A stretch of DNA of 64,000 nucleotides. Origin: Nonomuraea pusilla (GTDB taxonomy: Bacteria; Actinomycetota; Actinomycetes; Streptosporangiales; Streptosporangiaceae). The number at the start of each line of letters is the position of its first letter. The first letter of the stretch is position 1. Where the stretch lies: NCBI RefSeq assembly GCF_900109355.1, contig NZ_FOBF01000002.1, positions 1 to 64,000 of the forward strand, given 5' to 3'. The position numbers were made by a program, and so were the translations under genes. Positions 51,205 through 60,220 of the stretch are shown here, piece by piece. The notes beneath the pieces are model-generated. The model searched no databases. It was not told where the DNA came from and saw nothing but the letters and a program-made list of their open reading frames with translations.

Positions 51205-51567
51205 ATGATCGAGGTCAAGAGCGTGGACAAGCCGGACGAGCGTCGCGACTTCCCCATGGGGCACCTGGAGGTGTGCAACCTCAGCGGCCTGACCTTCGGC
51301 GTGGCCACCTTCGAGCCGGGGTGGCGCTGGTCCGAGTCGATCAGGCCGATCGCCGGCACCGGCTCCTGCGAGGTGCACCACAGCGGGTACGTCCTGCGGG
51401 GCCGGTTGCGTCTGCGCATGGACGACGGCACCGAGGCCGAGGTGGGCCCGGGTGAGGTCTTCGTCTGCCCGCCGGGGCACGACGCCTGGGTGGTCGGTGA
51501 CGAGCAGGCCGTGGTCTTCGACTTCGCCGGCGGCGCCGCCGAGTACGCGAAGTCGAAGGCCGGCTGA
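51205..51567 (+). CDS. cupin-domain protein (second)
   Basis: A 120-residue cupin. The domain is clear (FEPGWRWSESIRPIAGTGSC, VLRGRLRLRMDDG, VGPGEVFVCPPGHDAWV), although the first histidine pair is reduced, with CEVHHSGYVLRG standing in. GGAAGGGGG precedes the ATG. An 83-base gap separates it from the preceding cupin, so cotranscription is possible but not certain. Confidence 0.85.
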   Translation: MIEVKSVDKPDERRDFPMGHLEVCNLSGLTFGVATFEPGWRWSESIRPIAGTGSCEVHHSGYVLRGRLRLRMDDGTEAEVGPGEVFVCPPGHDAWVVGDEQAVVFDFAGGAAEYAKSKAG

Positions 51568-51672
51568 CCTCCGCGAAGCCGGAGGCCGCCCGGCGGGGTG
51601 CGCGACGTCGAAGGCCCGATTCGCGAGGGCCAGGTCGGAGCTCCCGGCGCCACACGCGCGCCGGGGGCTCCG

Positions 51673-51730
51673 CCGTCCCGAAGCCGTCCCGAAGCCGTCC
51701 CGAGACCGTCATCGAGGCCGTCCCGAGACC
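51673..51730. repeat. 11-bp tandem repeats upstream of the aldo-keto reductase
   Basis: Four to five imperfect copies of CCGTCCCGAAG (with GAGA and ATCGAGG variants) lie in the 228-base gap before the aldo-keto reductase. No gene is supported there. Confidence 0.6.
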
Positions 51731-51795
51731 GCCCCCGAGGGCCTTCCCGGGGGCGTCTCCCCAGGTCGTCGTGGCCGTCCTGCGAGGATGGCCGT

Positions 51796-52668
51796 ATGAG
51801 CACACAGTCTGCCTCCCGCCCCGCGGACTCCTCCGGGACGTTCACGCTGGGCGGCGACCTGACCGTCAACCGGCTCGGCTACGGCGCCATGCAGCTGACA
51901 GGGCCCGGCGTCTGGGGCGAGCCGAAGGACCCCGGCGAGGCCGTCCGGGTGCTGCGCCGGGCCGTCGAGCTGGGCGTGAACCTCATCGACACCGCCGACT
52001 CGTACGGGCCGTTCGTGAGCGAGCGGCTGATCCGCGAGGCGCTGCACCCGTACCCCGAGGACCTGGTGATCGCGACGAAGGGCGGCCTGACCCGCTCCGG
52101 CCCGAACGACTGGCGGCCCGTGGGGCGGCCCGAGTACCTGCGCCAGCAGACCGAGCTGAGCCTGCGCCACCTGGGCCTCGACCGCATCGACCTGTACCAG
52201 TTGCACCGCATCGACCCGAAGGTGCCGCTGGAGGACCAGCTCGGCGAGCTGGCGTTGCTGCGGGAGGAAGGCAAGATCCGGCACATCGGCCTGTCGGAGG
52301 TGACGGTCGCGCAGATCGAGCAGGCCAGGCGGATCACCCCGATCGTGTCCGTGCAGAACCTGTACAACCTGGCCGACCGCCGCGCCGAGGACGTCCTGGA
52401 GCACGCCGAGCGGGAGGGCATCGGGTTCATCCCGTGGTTCCCCATCGCGACGGGCAAGCTGGCCCGGCCGGGCGGGCCGCTGGAGAAGGCGGCCGAGGGC
52501 CGCGGCGCCACCCCGGCGCAGCTCGCGCTGGCCTGGCTGCTGCGCCGCTCGCCGGTGATGCTGCCGATCCCGGGGACGTCCAAGGTGGCGCACCTGGAGG
52601 AGAACATGGAGGCGGCCCGCATCGAGCTGTCCGACGAGGAGTTCGCGGCCCTGTCCTCCGCCGCCTGA
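51796..52668 (+). CDS. aldo/keto reductase
   Basis: A 290-residue NADPH-dependent oxidoreductase of the AKR superfamily, cytosolic TIM barrel. The catalytic tetrad is complete: Asp and Tyr in [11 protein letters not shown], Lys in VIATKGGL and His in LYQLHRIDP. The cofactor end is [21 protein letters not shown] lies six bases before the ATG. The repeat-bearing gap upstream suggests its own promoter. It resembles general carbonyl reductases; the substrate is unknown. Confidence 0.93.
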   Translation: MSTQSASRPADSSGTFTLGGDLTVNRLGYGAMQLTGPGVWGEPKDPGEAVRVLRRAVELGVNLIDTADSYGPFVSERLIREALHPYPEDLVIATKGGLTRSGPNDWRPVGRPEYLRQQTELSLRHLGLDRIDLYQLHRIDPKVPLEDQLGELALLREEGKIRHIGLSEVTVAQIEQARRITPIVSVQNLYNLADRRAEDVLEHAEREGIGFIPWFPIATGKLARPGGPLEKAAEGRGATPAQLALAWLLRRSPVMLPIPGTSKVAHLEENMEAARIELSDEEFAALSSAA

Positions 52669-52772
52669 CCCGGGCTCGGAGGCCGCCGCGCGAAGGGAGG
52701 GGCGGAGGCCGGGGGGAGCGGGTCTGAAGCCGAGGCAGCGGTGAGGACGGTCGTCTTGGCGCGACCTTTAAC

Positions 52773-52891
52773 CGGCCCGCGCCCGGCGGTACGGGCCGAG
52801 GGACCCCGCACCGGGGAGAGTGATCACGCCGGGGAGCCGGGCGGCTCCCCTTCGTGACGTGGAAGGAACACACACGCGATGATCACTCTCC
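52773..52891 (+). promoter_or_regulatory. structured 5' leader of the secreted lectin gene
   Basis: Three hairpins lie in series: CGGCCCG/CGGGCCG (52773-52798), CCCCG/CGGGG (52804-52816) and GGGGAGCC/GGCTCCCC (52831-52850). In addition GGAGAGTGATCA (52815-52826) is perfectly complementary to TGATCACTCTCC (52880-52891), which covers the start codon. Folding of this long arm would hide the start, so translation may be controlled. I do not recognise a known riboswitch class. Confidence 0.5.
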
Positions 52892-53397
52892 GTCAGGTGG
52901 TCCGGGTGGCGTCGGCGGCCGCGGCCGGTCTCGCCGTCGCCGCGGCGGCGGCCGGAACGGCGTCCGCCGCCACGGCCCCCGACCGGGCCAGGGAGGCCAC
53001 CGGGTACTGCCTGGACAGCGGCGGCAACAGCTCCCGCATCAAGGTGCCCGCCTACCTGTGGGGCGACTGCTCCAACTCGTCGCCGAACCTGCGCTGGGTC
53101 GTCGAGGACGGCCAGATCAGGAACGTCGCCACCGGCTACTGCCTGGACAGCGGCGGCGACTCGTCGCGGGCGAGGGTGCCCGCGTACCTGTGGGGCGACT
53201 GCTCCAACTCGTCGCCGAACCTGCGCTGGGTCGTCGAGGACGGCCAGATCAGGAACGTCGCCACCGGCTACTGCCTGGACAGCGGCGGCGACGACTCCAG
53301 GATCAAGGTGCCGGCGTACCTGTGGCACGACTGCTCCAACCCCTCCTCCAACCTCAGGTGGGTCGTCGAGGGCGGCCAGATCAAGAACGTCTCCTGA
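52879..53397 (+). CDS. secreted beta-trefoil (ricin-type) lectin-like protein of three near-identical repeats
   Basis: A 172-residue protein with a Sec signal ending in AGTASAA. The mature part is three 44-residue repeats. Each starts with ATGYCLDSGG, has Cys in WGDCSN, and ends PNLRWVVEDGQIRN, matching the QxWxxxxDGxIRN pattern of R-type lectin repeats, although Gln is Leu/Asn-Leu here. Three repeats equal exactly one beta-trefoil. Each repeat holds two cysteines, so one disulfide per lobe is likely. It may bind glycans outside the cell. GGAAGGA precedes the ATG by 11 bases within a structured leader. Confidence 0.82.
   Translation: MITLRQVVRVASAAAAGLAVAAAAAGTASAATAPDRAREATGYCLDSGGNSSRIKVPAYLWGDCSNSSPNLRWVVEDGQIRNVATGYCLDSGGDSSRARVPAYLWGDCSNSSPNLRWVVEDGQIRNVATGYCLDSGGDDSRIKVPAYLWHDCSNPSSNLRWVVEGGQIKNVS
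52996..53391. repeat. 132-bp tandem repeat inside the lectin gene
   Basis: Three copies begin at 52996, 53128 and 53260. Long stretches of copies one and two are identical at the DNA level, including third codon positions; copy three is more diverged. This points to recent duplication or gene conversion. Confidence 0.92.
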
Positions 53398-53416
53398 CCC
53401 GGGCCCTGCCCGGCAC

Positions 53417-53449
53417 CCGGGGCCGCCTCCCACACGGGGGCGGCCCCGG
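53417..53449. terminator. bidirectional hairpin terminator
   Basis: CCGGGGCCGCC (53417-53427) pairs perfectly with GGCGGCCCCGG (53439-53449), extended inward by CCC/GGG across a one-base bulge, with a four-base loop. It lies between the convergent lectin and amidohydrolase genes. Confidence 0.82.
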
Positions 53450-53466
53450 TTGCGTGAGCCGCCGCC

Positions 53467-55095
53467 TCAGAAGGCCCGGTGCGTGTGGACGCGCTCGCCT
53501 TCGACGTAGGTGGCCAGCACTGACGTCCCGGCGAGCTCTCCGGGCGGGATCGCGTACGGGTCGCGGTCGGTGACCACCAGGTCGGCGAGCTTGCCTCTCT
53601 CGATGGTGCCGGTCCGGGTGTCCAGGTGGTTCACCCTGGCGGTGCCGGCCGTGTAGGCGACCAGCGCGGCGGTCAGGCTCAGCCGCTGTTCCGGCAGGAA
53701 CGCCTCGGCGCTCTCGCCGGGAGGCGTGCGGTTGACGGCGACGTGCAGGCCGAGGAACGGGTCCGGGCTGCTGACCGGCCAGTCGCTGCCCGCCGCGAGC
53801 GGGGCGCCGGCGCGGAGGAGGGCGGCGAACGGGTACTGCCAGGCCGCCCGTTCGGGGCCGAGGAACGGGATGGTCAGCTCGTCCATCTGCGGCTCGTGGG
53901 CCGCCCACAGCGGCTGCATGTTGGCGGTGACGCCGAGCGCGGCGAAGCGCGGCACGTCGTCGGGGTGCACGACCTGCAGATGGGCGATGTGGTGGCGGTG
54001 GTCGTTGCGGCCGTTGGCCGCGCGCGCCGCCTCGAACGCGTCGAGCGCCTCCCGGGCGGCCCGGTCCCCGACGGCGTGCACGTGGACCTGGAAGCCTTCG
54101 GCGTCCAGGCGGGTGACGTGCCGGCGCAGCGCCTCCGGGTCGACGAAGCTGATCCCCCGGTTGGCGGTCACGCACCCGCACCCGTCGAGGTAGGGGGACG
54201 TCATCGCGGCGGTGAAGTTCTCCGCCACGCCGTCCTGCATGATCTTGACGCTGGTGGCGCGGAAGCGGCCCGCCTCGCCCCTGCGGGCGAGCAGCTCGGG
54301 GATCTGCTCCTCGCCCCTGTCGCGGTCCCACCACAGCGCGCCGACCACCCGGGCGGTGAGCAGCCCGGACTCGGCCGCCGCCAGGTAGGCGCGCTGCACC
54401 TTCTGATCGACCATCGCGTCCTGCCAGGCGGTCACGCCCGCGGCGTGCAGCCGCCGCTGGCCGGCCAGGAGCGCGCGCAGCATCGTCTCCTCGCCGGGCT
54501 CGGGGACGTGCCGGCCGACGAGGTGCGACGCGCCCTCGTGGAGGGTCCCCTGCGGGGCGCCGCCGGGCTCCCGCTCGATGCGCCCGTCCGCCGGGTCGGG
54601 GGTGTCCGCGCCGACGCCGCTCAGCTCCAGCGCCCGGGTGTTGACCCAGGCGCCGTGGCCGTCCCGGTTGATCAGGTGGACCGGCCGGTCGGGCACCACC
54701 GTGTCCAGGAGATGCCTGCTGGGGGTCCCGCCGGGGAACCACTCCATGGACCAGCCGCCCCCGCTGATCCACTCCGCCTCCGGGTTCGCGTCGGCGTACG
54801 CGCGGACGGCCGCGACCGCCTCGTCCGCGTCGCGGGTGTCGTGCAGGTCGCACCGGATCATGGTGAGGCCGGCCAGGACGGGGTGCACGTGGGCGTCCTG
54901 GAAGCCTGGGAGCAGGGCACGGCCGGCCAGGTCGACGACCTCGGTGGCGGGGCCGGTCAGGGGCCGGACGTCGGCGTCCGCGCCGACGGCGACGATCCGG
55001 CCGCCGCGGACGGCGACCGCCGTGGCCTCGGGGCGGTCCGGTGCGAGCGTGTGCACGGGGCCGCCGCGGAGGACGAGGTCGGCGGGGGCGGTCAT
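53467..55095 (-). CDS. YtcJ-like metal-dependent amidohydrolase
   Basis: A 542-residue amidohydrolase 3 family protein. The N-terminal beta-sandwich leads to the metal motif LLPGFQDAHVHPV; later come HVHAVGDRAAREALD, HIAHLQVVHPDDVPRF and AAGSDWPVSSPDPFL with the catalytic Asp. Relatives hydrolyse N-acyl, cyclic amide or exo-amide bonds. It is the last gene of a seven-gene operon behind an amidase, 31 bases downstream, so it likely works on the imported substrate or the amidase product. Confidence 0.9.
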   Translation of the reverse strand: MTAPADLVLRGGPVHTLAPDRPEATAVAVRGGRIVAVGADADVRPLTGPATEVVDLAGRALLPGFQDAHVHPVLAGLTMIRCDLHDTRDADEAVAAVRAYADANPEAEWISGGGWSMEWFPGGTPSRHLLDTVVPDRPVHLINRDGHGAWVNTRALELSGVGADTPDPADGRIEREPGGAPQGTLHEGASHLVGRHVPEPGEETMLRALLAGQRRLHAAGVTAWQDAMVDQKVQRAYLAAAESGLLTARVVGALWWDRDRGEEQIPELLARRGEAGRFRATSVKIMQDGVAENFTAAMTSPYLDGCGCVTANRGISFVDPEALRRHVTRLDAEGFQVHVHAVGDRAAREALDAFEAARAANGRNDHRHHIAHLQVVHPDDVPRFAALGVTANMQPLWAAHEPQMDELTIPFLGPERAAWQYPFAALLRAGAPLAAGSDWPVSSPDPFLGLHVAVNRTPPGESAEAFLPEQRLSLTAALVAYTAGTARVNHLDTRTGTIERGKLADLVVTDRDPYAIPPGELAGTSVLATYVEGERVHTHRAF

Positions 55096-55126
55096 GCGGG
55101 TTCTCCTTCTGGTGCGGGCGGAGTGA

Positions 55127-56542
55127 TCACAGGGATTCCGGGCGGTGCGTCCAGGGGCGGACGCGCTCGACGGCGGCCCCGACGCGGAAGACGGCCTCGT
55201 CGTCGTAGCCGCGGCCGACGATCTGGACGCCGGTCGGCACGCCGTCGGAGGCGAAGCCGGACGGCACGTTGAGCACCGGGCAGCGGCTGGCGATGTTGAA
55301 GACGGTGGTGAGCGAGTACTCCATGTAGTGGTCGAGTTCGACGCCGTTCACGGTGAGCCTGGTGTCGACGTAGTCCTCGCCCGCGCGCAGGCCGGGCGCG
55401 CCGGTGGTGGGGCAGATCAGCGCGTCGTGGCGGTCGAGCAGGTCGCCGATGGGGCGGTAGATCGCGGCCTCCAGCTCCAGGCCGGCCAGGAAGCCGCCGC
55501 CCCGCTCGTACGTGGTCCTGGCGTACGCGGCGAAGTCGAGCGCGTACGGGGTGAGCAGGTCGCCGTGCTCGGCGGCGATCCGGCCGACCATGGGGCCGAA
55601 GATGGCGCCGAAGTGGATGAAGGCGGCGCGCATGACGTCGGCGCGGCGCAGCCCGACCTCGACCTCCTCGACGACGGCCCCGGCGTCCCGCAGCGCTTCT
55701 GCCACGGCCAGGGTGTTGGCGGCGATCTCCGGCTCGATCTCCCAGTCGCCCAGGTTGGGCGCGTACGCGACGCGCATCCCGGTGACGTCGCCCAGCCGGT
55801 CGGGGATCGTGACGGCGGGGCGGAGCGAGACCACGTCGTGGGGGTGCGGGCCGGCGATGACGTTCTGCAGCAGCGCGCAGTCGGCGACGGTGCGCGCCAT
55901 CGGACCGTCGTGGCAGTAGTGGTCGAGGTTGAACGGCGGCATCGCCGGCACCCGGCCGTAGGGTGGCTTGTAGCCGACGGTGCCGGTGTTGGCGGCGGGC
56001 AGCCGGATCGAGCCGCCGATGTCGGAGCCGGTGGCGAGAACGGTGGTGCCGGAGGCGAGCGCCGCGCCCGCGCCGCCGGAGGAGCCGCCGGGGGAGTAGC
56101 CGAGGTTCCACGGGTTGCGGGTGACGCCCCACAGCTTCGAGTGGGTGAACGCCGCGCAGCAGAACTCGGGCGTGGTGGTGCGGGCGTGCACGATGCCGCC
56201 CGCGGCGACGATGCGTTCGACGACCGGGTGGGTCACCTCGGCCACCTCGCCCGCGTGGGCCAGCGAGCCGTCCGAGGCGACCCGCCCGGCGATCGGCTGC
56301 TCGTCCTTCGCGGCGACGGGGATCCCCTCGAGGGGGCGCGGGGAACCGTCGCGGTAGGCGCGCTCGGCCTGCTTCGCCTGGAGGAGCGCCTCCTCGAACA
56401 TGCGCTCGCTCAGCGCGTTGACCTGGGGCTCGACGGCCTCGGCCCGTTCGACGAGCGCGGTCATCAGCTCGACGGGGGACAGCTCGCGGGAGCGGAACAT
56501 CCGCAGGGCCTCGGTCGCGGGCAGGTAGGGGAGGTCGGTCAC
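55127..56542 (-). CDS. amidase (amidase-signature family)
   Basis: A 471-residue Ser-Ser-Lys amidase. The triad is visible: Lys in PVAAKDEQPI, the Gly/Ser-rich signature YSPGGSSGGAGAALASG with the cis-Ser, and the nucleophile in GSDIGGSIRLPAA. It hydrolyses amides to acids and ammonia in the cytoplasm. The GTG at 56542 overlaps the upstream ABC gene's stop (GTGA), with AAAGGAG 10 bases upstream. It sits directly behind a peptide-type importer, whose cargo is probably an amide. Confidence 0.92.
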   Translation of the reverse strand: MTDLPYLPATEALRMFRSRELSPVELMTALVERAEAVEPQVNALSERMFEEALLQAKQAERAYRDGSPRPLEGIPVAAKDEQPIAGRVASDGSLAHAGEVAEVTHPVVERIVAAGGIVHARTTTPEFCCAAFTHSKLWGVTRNPWNLGYSPGGSSGGAGAALASGTTVLATGSDIGGSIRLPAANTGTVGYKPPYGRVPAMPPFNLDHYCHDGPMARTVADCALLQNVIAGPHPHDVVSLRPAVTIPDRLGDVTGMRVAYAPNLGDWEIEPEIAANTLAVAEALRDAGAVVEEVEVGLRRADVMRAAFIHFGAIFGPMVGRIAAEHGDLLTPYALDFAAYARTTYERGGGFLAGLELEAAIYRPIGDLLDRHDALICPTTGAPGLRAGEDYVDTRLTVNGVELDHYMEYSLTTVFNIASRCPVLNVPSGFASDGVPTGVQIVGRGYDDEAVFRVGAAVERVRPWTHRPESL

Positions 56543-57441
56543 TCGGCCGCACTCCTTTCCGTGGGTCGGGTTTGTGATGCGTGAGGGAGAAGGGGGCCAG
56601 GGGAGGCGGGAGCGGGCGGCGCCTCCCGCAGCGCGGCCGCGAGGGCGCGCCGGTCGGCCGCGATCCCGGCGGGGTCCCAGCCGGGCCGCGGCACGGAGTG
56701 GAGCAGCAGCCGGGTGTACGGGTGCCGGGGCGCGGCCAGCACGTCCCGGGTCGGGCCCGTCTCGACCACGCGCCCCTGGTAGAGCACGAGGATGTCGTCG
56801 GCGACGTGCCGGACGAGCGCCAGGTTGTGCGTGACGAAGAGGTACCCGACGCCGGTGTCGCGGCGGATCTCGGCCAGCAGGTCGAGGATCTGGGCCTGGA
56901 TGGACACGTCGAGCGCCGCCGTCGCCTCGTCCAGGATCAGCACCTTCGGCTCGGTCGCCAGCGCGCGGGCGATCGCGGCCCGCTGGCGCTGGCCGCCGGA
57001 CAGCCGCCGGGGCAGCGCGTCCGCCTCCCGCTCGCCGAGGCCGACCCGCGCCAGCAGCTCGTCGCGCCGGGCCCGGCGCTGCGCCGGGCTCATCGGGAAG
57101 TGCAGGCGCAGCGGCTCCTCGACGCACCCGGCGACGGTGACGCGGGGGTCGAGCGAGAGGTAGGGGTCCTGGAAGACCATCTGGAGCTCCCTGGCGCGGG
57201 CCAGCCTGGTCGCCCTGCCGCGCGCGGCGTGCGAGCGGTCGCGCCCGCCGACCCGGATCCGGCCGGCGTCCGGCCGTTCGAGGCCGACGAGCATCCGCGC
57301 CGTGGTGGTCTTCCCCGACCCCGACTCGCCCACGATGGCCAGGGAGCCTCCGGGAGGCAGCGAGAAGGAGACGCCGTCCACGGCGACGTGGTCGCCGAAC
57401 GTCTTGCGCAGGCCCTCGACCTCCAGCGCGTGCTCAGTCAT
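56539..57441 (-). CDS. peptide-type ABC transporter ATP-binding protein (OppF/DppF-like)
   Basis: A 300-residue ATPase. Walker A is GESGSGKTTTAR, the signature is LSGGQRQRAAIARAL and Walker B is VLILDEATAALD. The C-terminal extension with RHPYTRLLLHSVP is typical of the Opp/Dpp group. Its start overlaps the stop of the previous ATPase by eight bases. It pairs with that ATPase to energise the importer. Confidence 0.94.
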   Translation of the reverse strand: MTEHALEVEGLRKTFGDHVAVDGVSFSLPPGGSLAIVGESGSGKTTTARMLVGLERPDAGRIRVGGRDRSHAARGRATRLARARELQMVFQDPYLSLDPRVTVAGCVEEPLRLHFPMSPAQRRARRDELLARVGLGEREADALPRRLSGGQRQRAAIARALATEPKVLILDEATAALDVSIQAQILDLLAEIRRDTGVGYLFVTHNLALVRHVADDILVLYQGRVVETGPTRDVLAAPRHPYTRLLLHSVPRPGWDPAGIAADRRALAAALREAPPAPASPGPLLPHASQTRPTERSAAE

Positions 57442-58402
57442 GGATCAGCTCCTCCGCGCGCAGGCAGGCGACCTGGGCGCCCTCGATGTCGCGCGGGGCG
57501 GGCTCCCCCTCACCGCACCGGGGCAGCGCGTGGGCGCACCGGGCCGCGAACGCGCATCCGTCCGGGGCCTCGGCGAGCGACAGCGGCCGCCCGGGGACCC
57601 CGCGCGGCGCCCGGTCGGACTCCAGCCGCGGGGTCGCGGCCAGCAGTCCCGTGGTGTACGGATGGCGCGGCCGGCCGAAGAGCCCTTCGGCGGTCTGCGA
57701 CTCCACGATCCGGCCCGCGTACATCACGTAGATGCGGTCGCAGATGGCCGCGGCCAGCTCCAGGTCGTGGGTGACGAAGAGCATCCCCATGCCGCGTTCG
57801 GCCTGCAGGCGGGTGAGGATCGAGATCACCTCGGCCTGGGTGGTGACGTCCAGCGCCGTGGTCGGCTCGTCGGCCAGCAGCAGCCGGGGCTCCCCGGCGA
57901 GCGCGCCCGCGATCATCACGCGTTGCAGCATGCCGCCGGAGAACTCGTGCGGATACCTGCGCAGCGCGGCGCGCGGCTCACGGATGCCGACCGACTCCAG
58001 CAGCTCCGCCGCCCGCCGGAGCGCGTCCTTCCTGGGCACGCCGCCGGCCCGCATCCCCTCGGTGACGAAGTCGCCGATCCTGCGCAGCGGGTTGATGGAG
58101 GCCCGGGGGTCCTGGAAGACCATGGAGACGTCCTGGCGGCGCAGCTCGCGGAGCCGGGCGGGCGACATCGTCAGGACGTCGTCCCCGTCCAGCCGCAGGG
58201 CGCCGGTGGCCGCCGCCCCTTCGGGGAGCAGCCCGAGCGCCGCCCGGCAGGTGACGGACTTGCCGGACCCGGACTCGCCGACCAGCCCGACGGCCTCGCC
58301 CTGCGCGACGTGCAGCGAGACCCCGTGGAGGACGGGCCGCGCGGCCCTGCCCTGCGCGAGCCGCACGGTCAGGTTCTCGACGTCCAGCAAGGGAGCGGTC
58401 AT
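57434..58402 (-). CDS. peptide-type ABC transporter ATP-binding protein (OppD/DppD-like)
   Basis: A 322-residue ATPase with Walker A GESGSGKSVTCR, signature FSGGMLQRVMIAGAL and Walker B LLLADEPTTALD. The C-terminal Cys-containing oligopeptide-transporter domain (CAFAARCAHALPRCG) is present and often binds an iron-sulfur cluster in this group. Four-base overlap with the upstream permease. Confidence 0.94.
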   Translation of the reverse strand: MTAPLLDVENLTVRLAQGRAARPVLHGVSLHVAQGEAVGLVGESGSGKSVTCRAALGLLPEGAAATGALRLDGDDVLTMSPARLRELRRQDVSMVFQDPRASINPLRRIGDFVTEGMRAGGVPRKDALRRAAELLESVGIREPRAALRRYPHEFSGGMLQRVMIAGALAGEPRLLLADEPTTALDVTTQAEVISILTRLQAERGMGMLFVTHDLELAAAICDRIYVMYAGRIVESQTAEGLFGRPRHPYTTGLLAATPRLESDRAPRGVPGRPLSLAEAPDGCAFAARCAHALPRCGEGEPAPRDIEGAQVACLRAEELIHD

Positions 58403-59265
58403 CGCTGCTCCCGCCGCGCGACGCGGTCGGCGATGGACTCGCCGACCACGCTGAAGGCGACCACCGTGACGACGATGGCGACGCCGGGGGCGAGGGCGGG
58501 CAGCACGGCGCCCTGCAGCAGGGACGGTGAGCCCTCGTTGATCATCGCGCCCCAGTCGGCGGTGGGCGGCTGCACGCCGAAGCCGAGGAAGGACAGCGCC
58601 GCGAGGTCCATGAGCGCGTACCCGAAGTTGATCGCGGACTGGGCGAGGATCAGCGGCGCGATGTTGGGGAGCAGGTGCTTCACGCAGATCACCCAGCCGG
58701 ACCAGCCCTGCACCCGGTACGCCTGGATGTAGGGGCGGGCCTTCTCCTGCAGGGCCACGCCACGCGCCAACCGGCCGACGTACGGCGCGTAGGCGACGCT
58801 CATCGCGATCACCGGCGCGGTCAGCCCGGTGCCGAGGACCGCCACCAGGATGATCGCCAGCAGCAGGGCGGGGAAGGAGAAGACGAGTTCCATGGCGCGT
58901 GACAGCACGGAGTCGACGACTCCGCCGTACCAGGCCGCCGCCACCCCGAGCAGCGTGCCGAGTGCCGTCGACACGATCACGACCATGAGCGGGCCGAGCA
59001 GCCCCGTCCGGGCGCCGTAGATCAGCCGGGACAGGACGTCGCGCCCGGACTGGTCCGCGCCCAGCAGGTGCTCGGGAGTGGAGCCGCTCAGCGTCGCGGA
59101 CAGGTCCACGGCGTCGGGGTCGTGCTGTGTGATCAGCGGGGCGAGGGCCGCCGCCGCGATCAGCAGGGCCAGCAGGGCGAGGGCGGCGGTGACGAGCTTG
59201 TCGCTCCTCGCGATGCGGGCCAGCGGCGCGAGGAGCCCGCGCCGGTGGACGGGTACGGCGGTCAT
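58399..59265 (-). CDS. peptide-type ABC transporter permease (OppC/DppC-like)
   Basis: A 288-residue permease with a cytoplasmic N-terminal tail, five to six helices and the EAA-like loop (QAYRVQGWSGWVICVKHLLPN). The periplasmic LSGSTPEHLLGADQSGRDVLS stretch after helix one is a DppC hallmark. Its ATG overlaps the DppB-like stop by four bases. Confidence 0.94.
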   Translation of the reverse strand: MTAVPVHRRGLLAPLARIARSDKLVTAALALLALLIAAAALAPLITQHDPDAVDLSATLSGSTPEHLLGADQSGRDVLSRLIYGARTGLLGPLMVVIVSTALGTLLGVAAAWYGGVVDSVLSRAMELVFSFPALLLAIILVAVLGTGLTAPVIAMSVAYAPYVGRLARGVALQEKARPYIQAYRVQGWSGWVICVKHLLPNIAPLILAQSAINFGYALMDLAALSFLGFGVQPPTADWGAMINEGSPSLLQGAVLPALAPGVAIVVTVVAFSVVGESIADRVARREQR

Positions 59266-60212
59266 GCGGTGCCGCCCTTCGGACGGGTCAGACGGGGGTC
59301 GATGAGCGGGTGGAGCAGGTCCACGACGAGGTTGGCGGTGACGAAGGCCAGCACCACCAGCAGGCTGACCGCCTGCACGACCGGGAAGTCCTTGACGGTG
59401 ACGGAGCTGACGAGCAGCTGGCCGACCCCGGACAGGCCGAAGGCGGTCTCGACGATCGAGGTGGCGACCAGCAGGCCCGCGACGACGGTCCCTGTCACGG
59501 TGCTGATCGGGCCGAGGGCGTTGCGCAGCACGTGCCGCCGCACCACGTCCGAGCCGGGCACCCCGCGTGAGCGGGCCACCTCGACGTGCTCGCGTCCCAG
59601 CTCTTCCAGCATCGCCGTCCTGGTGACCCGGGCCAGCAGGCCGACGAAGGTCAGGGCGAGCGCCGCCGCCGGGAGCGTCAGGTGGTGGACGCGGTCACCG
59701 AGGCCGCTGCCGTTGCCGAAGGCGGGGAACCAGCCGAGCTGGACGGAGAACAGCGAGATCAGCCCGATCGCGGCGACGAAGGACGGCGTCGCGGTGGCGA
59801 TGCCCGTGCCGACCAGCACCAGCCGGTCGACGACGCCCCGCCGCAGCGCGGCCACCGCGCCGAAGGCGAGCCCGCCGATCACGATGAGCAGGGCGGCGTA
59901 GCCGATGAGCCACAGGGTCGTCGGCAGCCGGGCCATGACGAGACCGGCGACGTCCTGCCTGAACTGGGCCGACTTGCCGAAGTCGCCGGTGACGACCCCG
60001 CCGATCCACTTCGCGTACTGGACCAGGAACGGGTCGTTCAGGTGGTACTGCTCCTTGATGGCCGCGACGGCCGCCGGCGAGGCGGAGCGCCCTCCCAGGA
60101 GGAAGGACGCCGGGTCACCGGGGGCGAGATGGACGGAGCCGAAGACCAGGAACGACGTGACCAGCAACGTCACGGCGATCCCGCCGGCCCGGCGGAGGAG
60201 GAGGCCTGCCAT
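59262..60212 (-). CDS. peptide-type ABC transporter permease (OppB/DppB-like)
   Basis: A 316-residue permease with six helices. The start RRAGGIAVTLLVTSFLVFGS and the APGDPASFLLGG loop are standard for DppB. The EAA loop reads VEVARSRGVPGSDVVRRHVL. The ATG at 60212 lies eight bases after the binding-protein stop. Confidence 0.94.
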   Translation of the reverse strand: MAGLLLRRAGGIAVTLLVTSFLVFGSVHLAPGDPASFLLGGRSASPAAVAAIKEQYHLNDPFLVQYAKWIGGVVTGDFGKSAQFRQDVAGLVMARLPTTLWLIGYAALLIVIGGLAFGAVAALRRGVVDRLVLVGTGIATATPSFVAAIGLISLFSVQLGWFPAFGNGSGLGDRVHHLTLPAAALALTFVGLLARVTRTAMLEELGREHVEVARSRGVPGSDVVRRHVLRNALGPISTVTGTVVAGLLVATSIVETAFGLSGVGQLLVSSVTVKDFPVVQAVSLLVVLAFVTANLVVDLLHPLIDPRLTRPKGGTA

Positions 60213-60220
60213 CGTCGAGC

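Noticed and set aside
52773-52850. Possible c-di-AMP (ydaO) riboswitch before the secreted lectin
   Set aside because: Such riboswitches often precede secreted wall proteins in actinomycetes, but the conserved core sequences are not present here.
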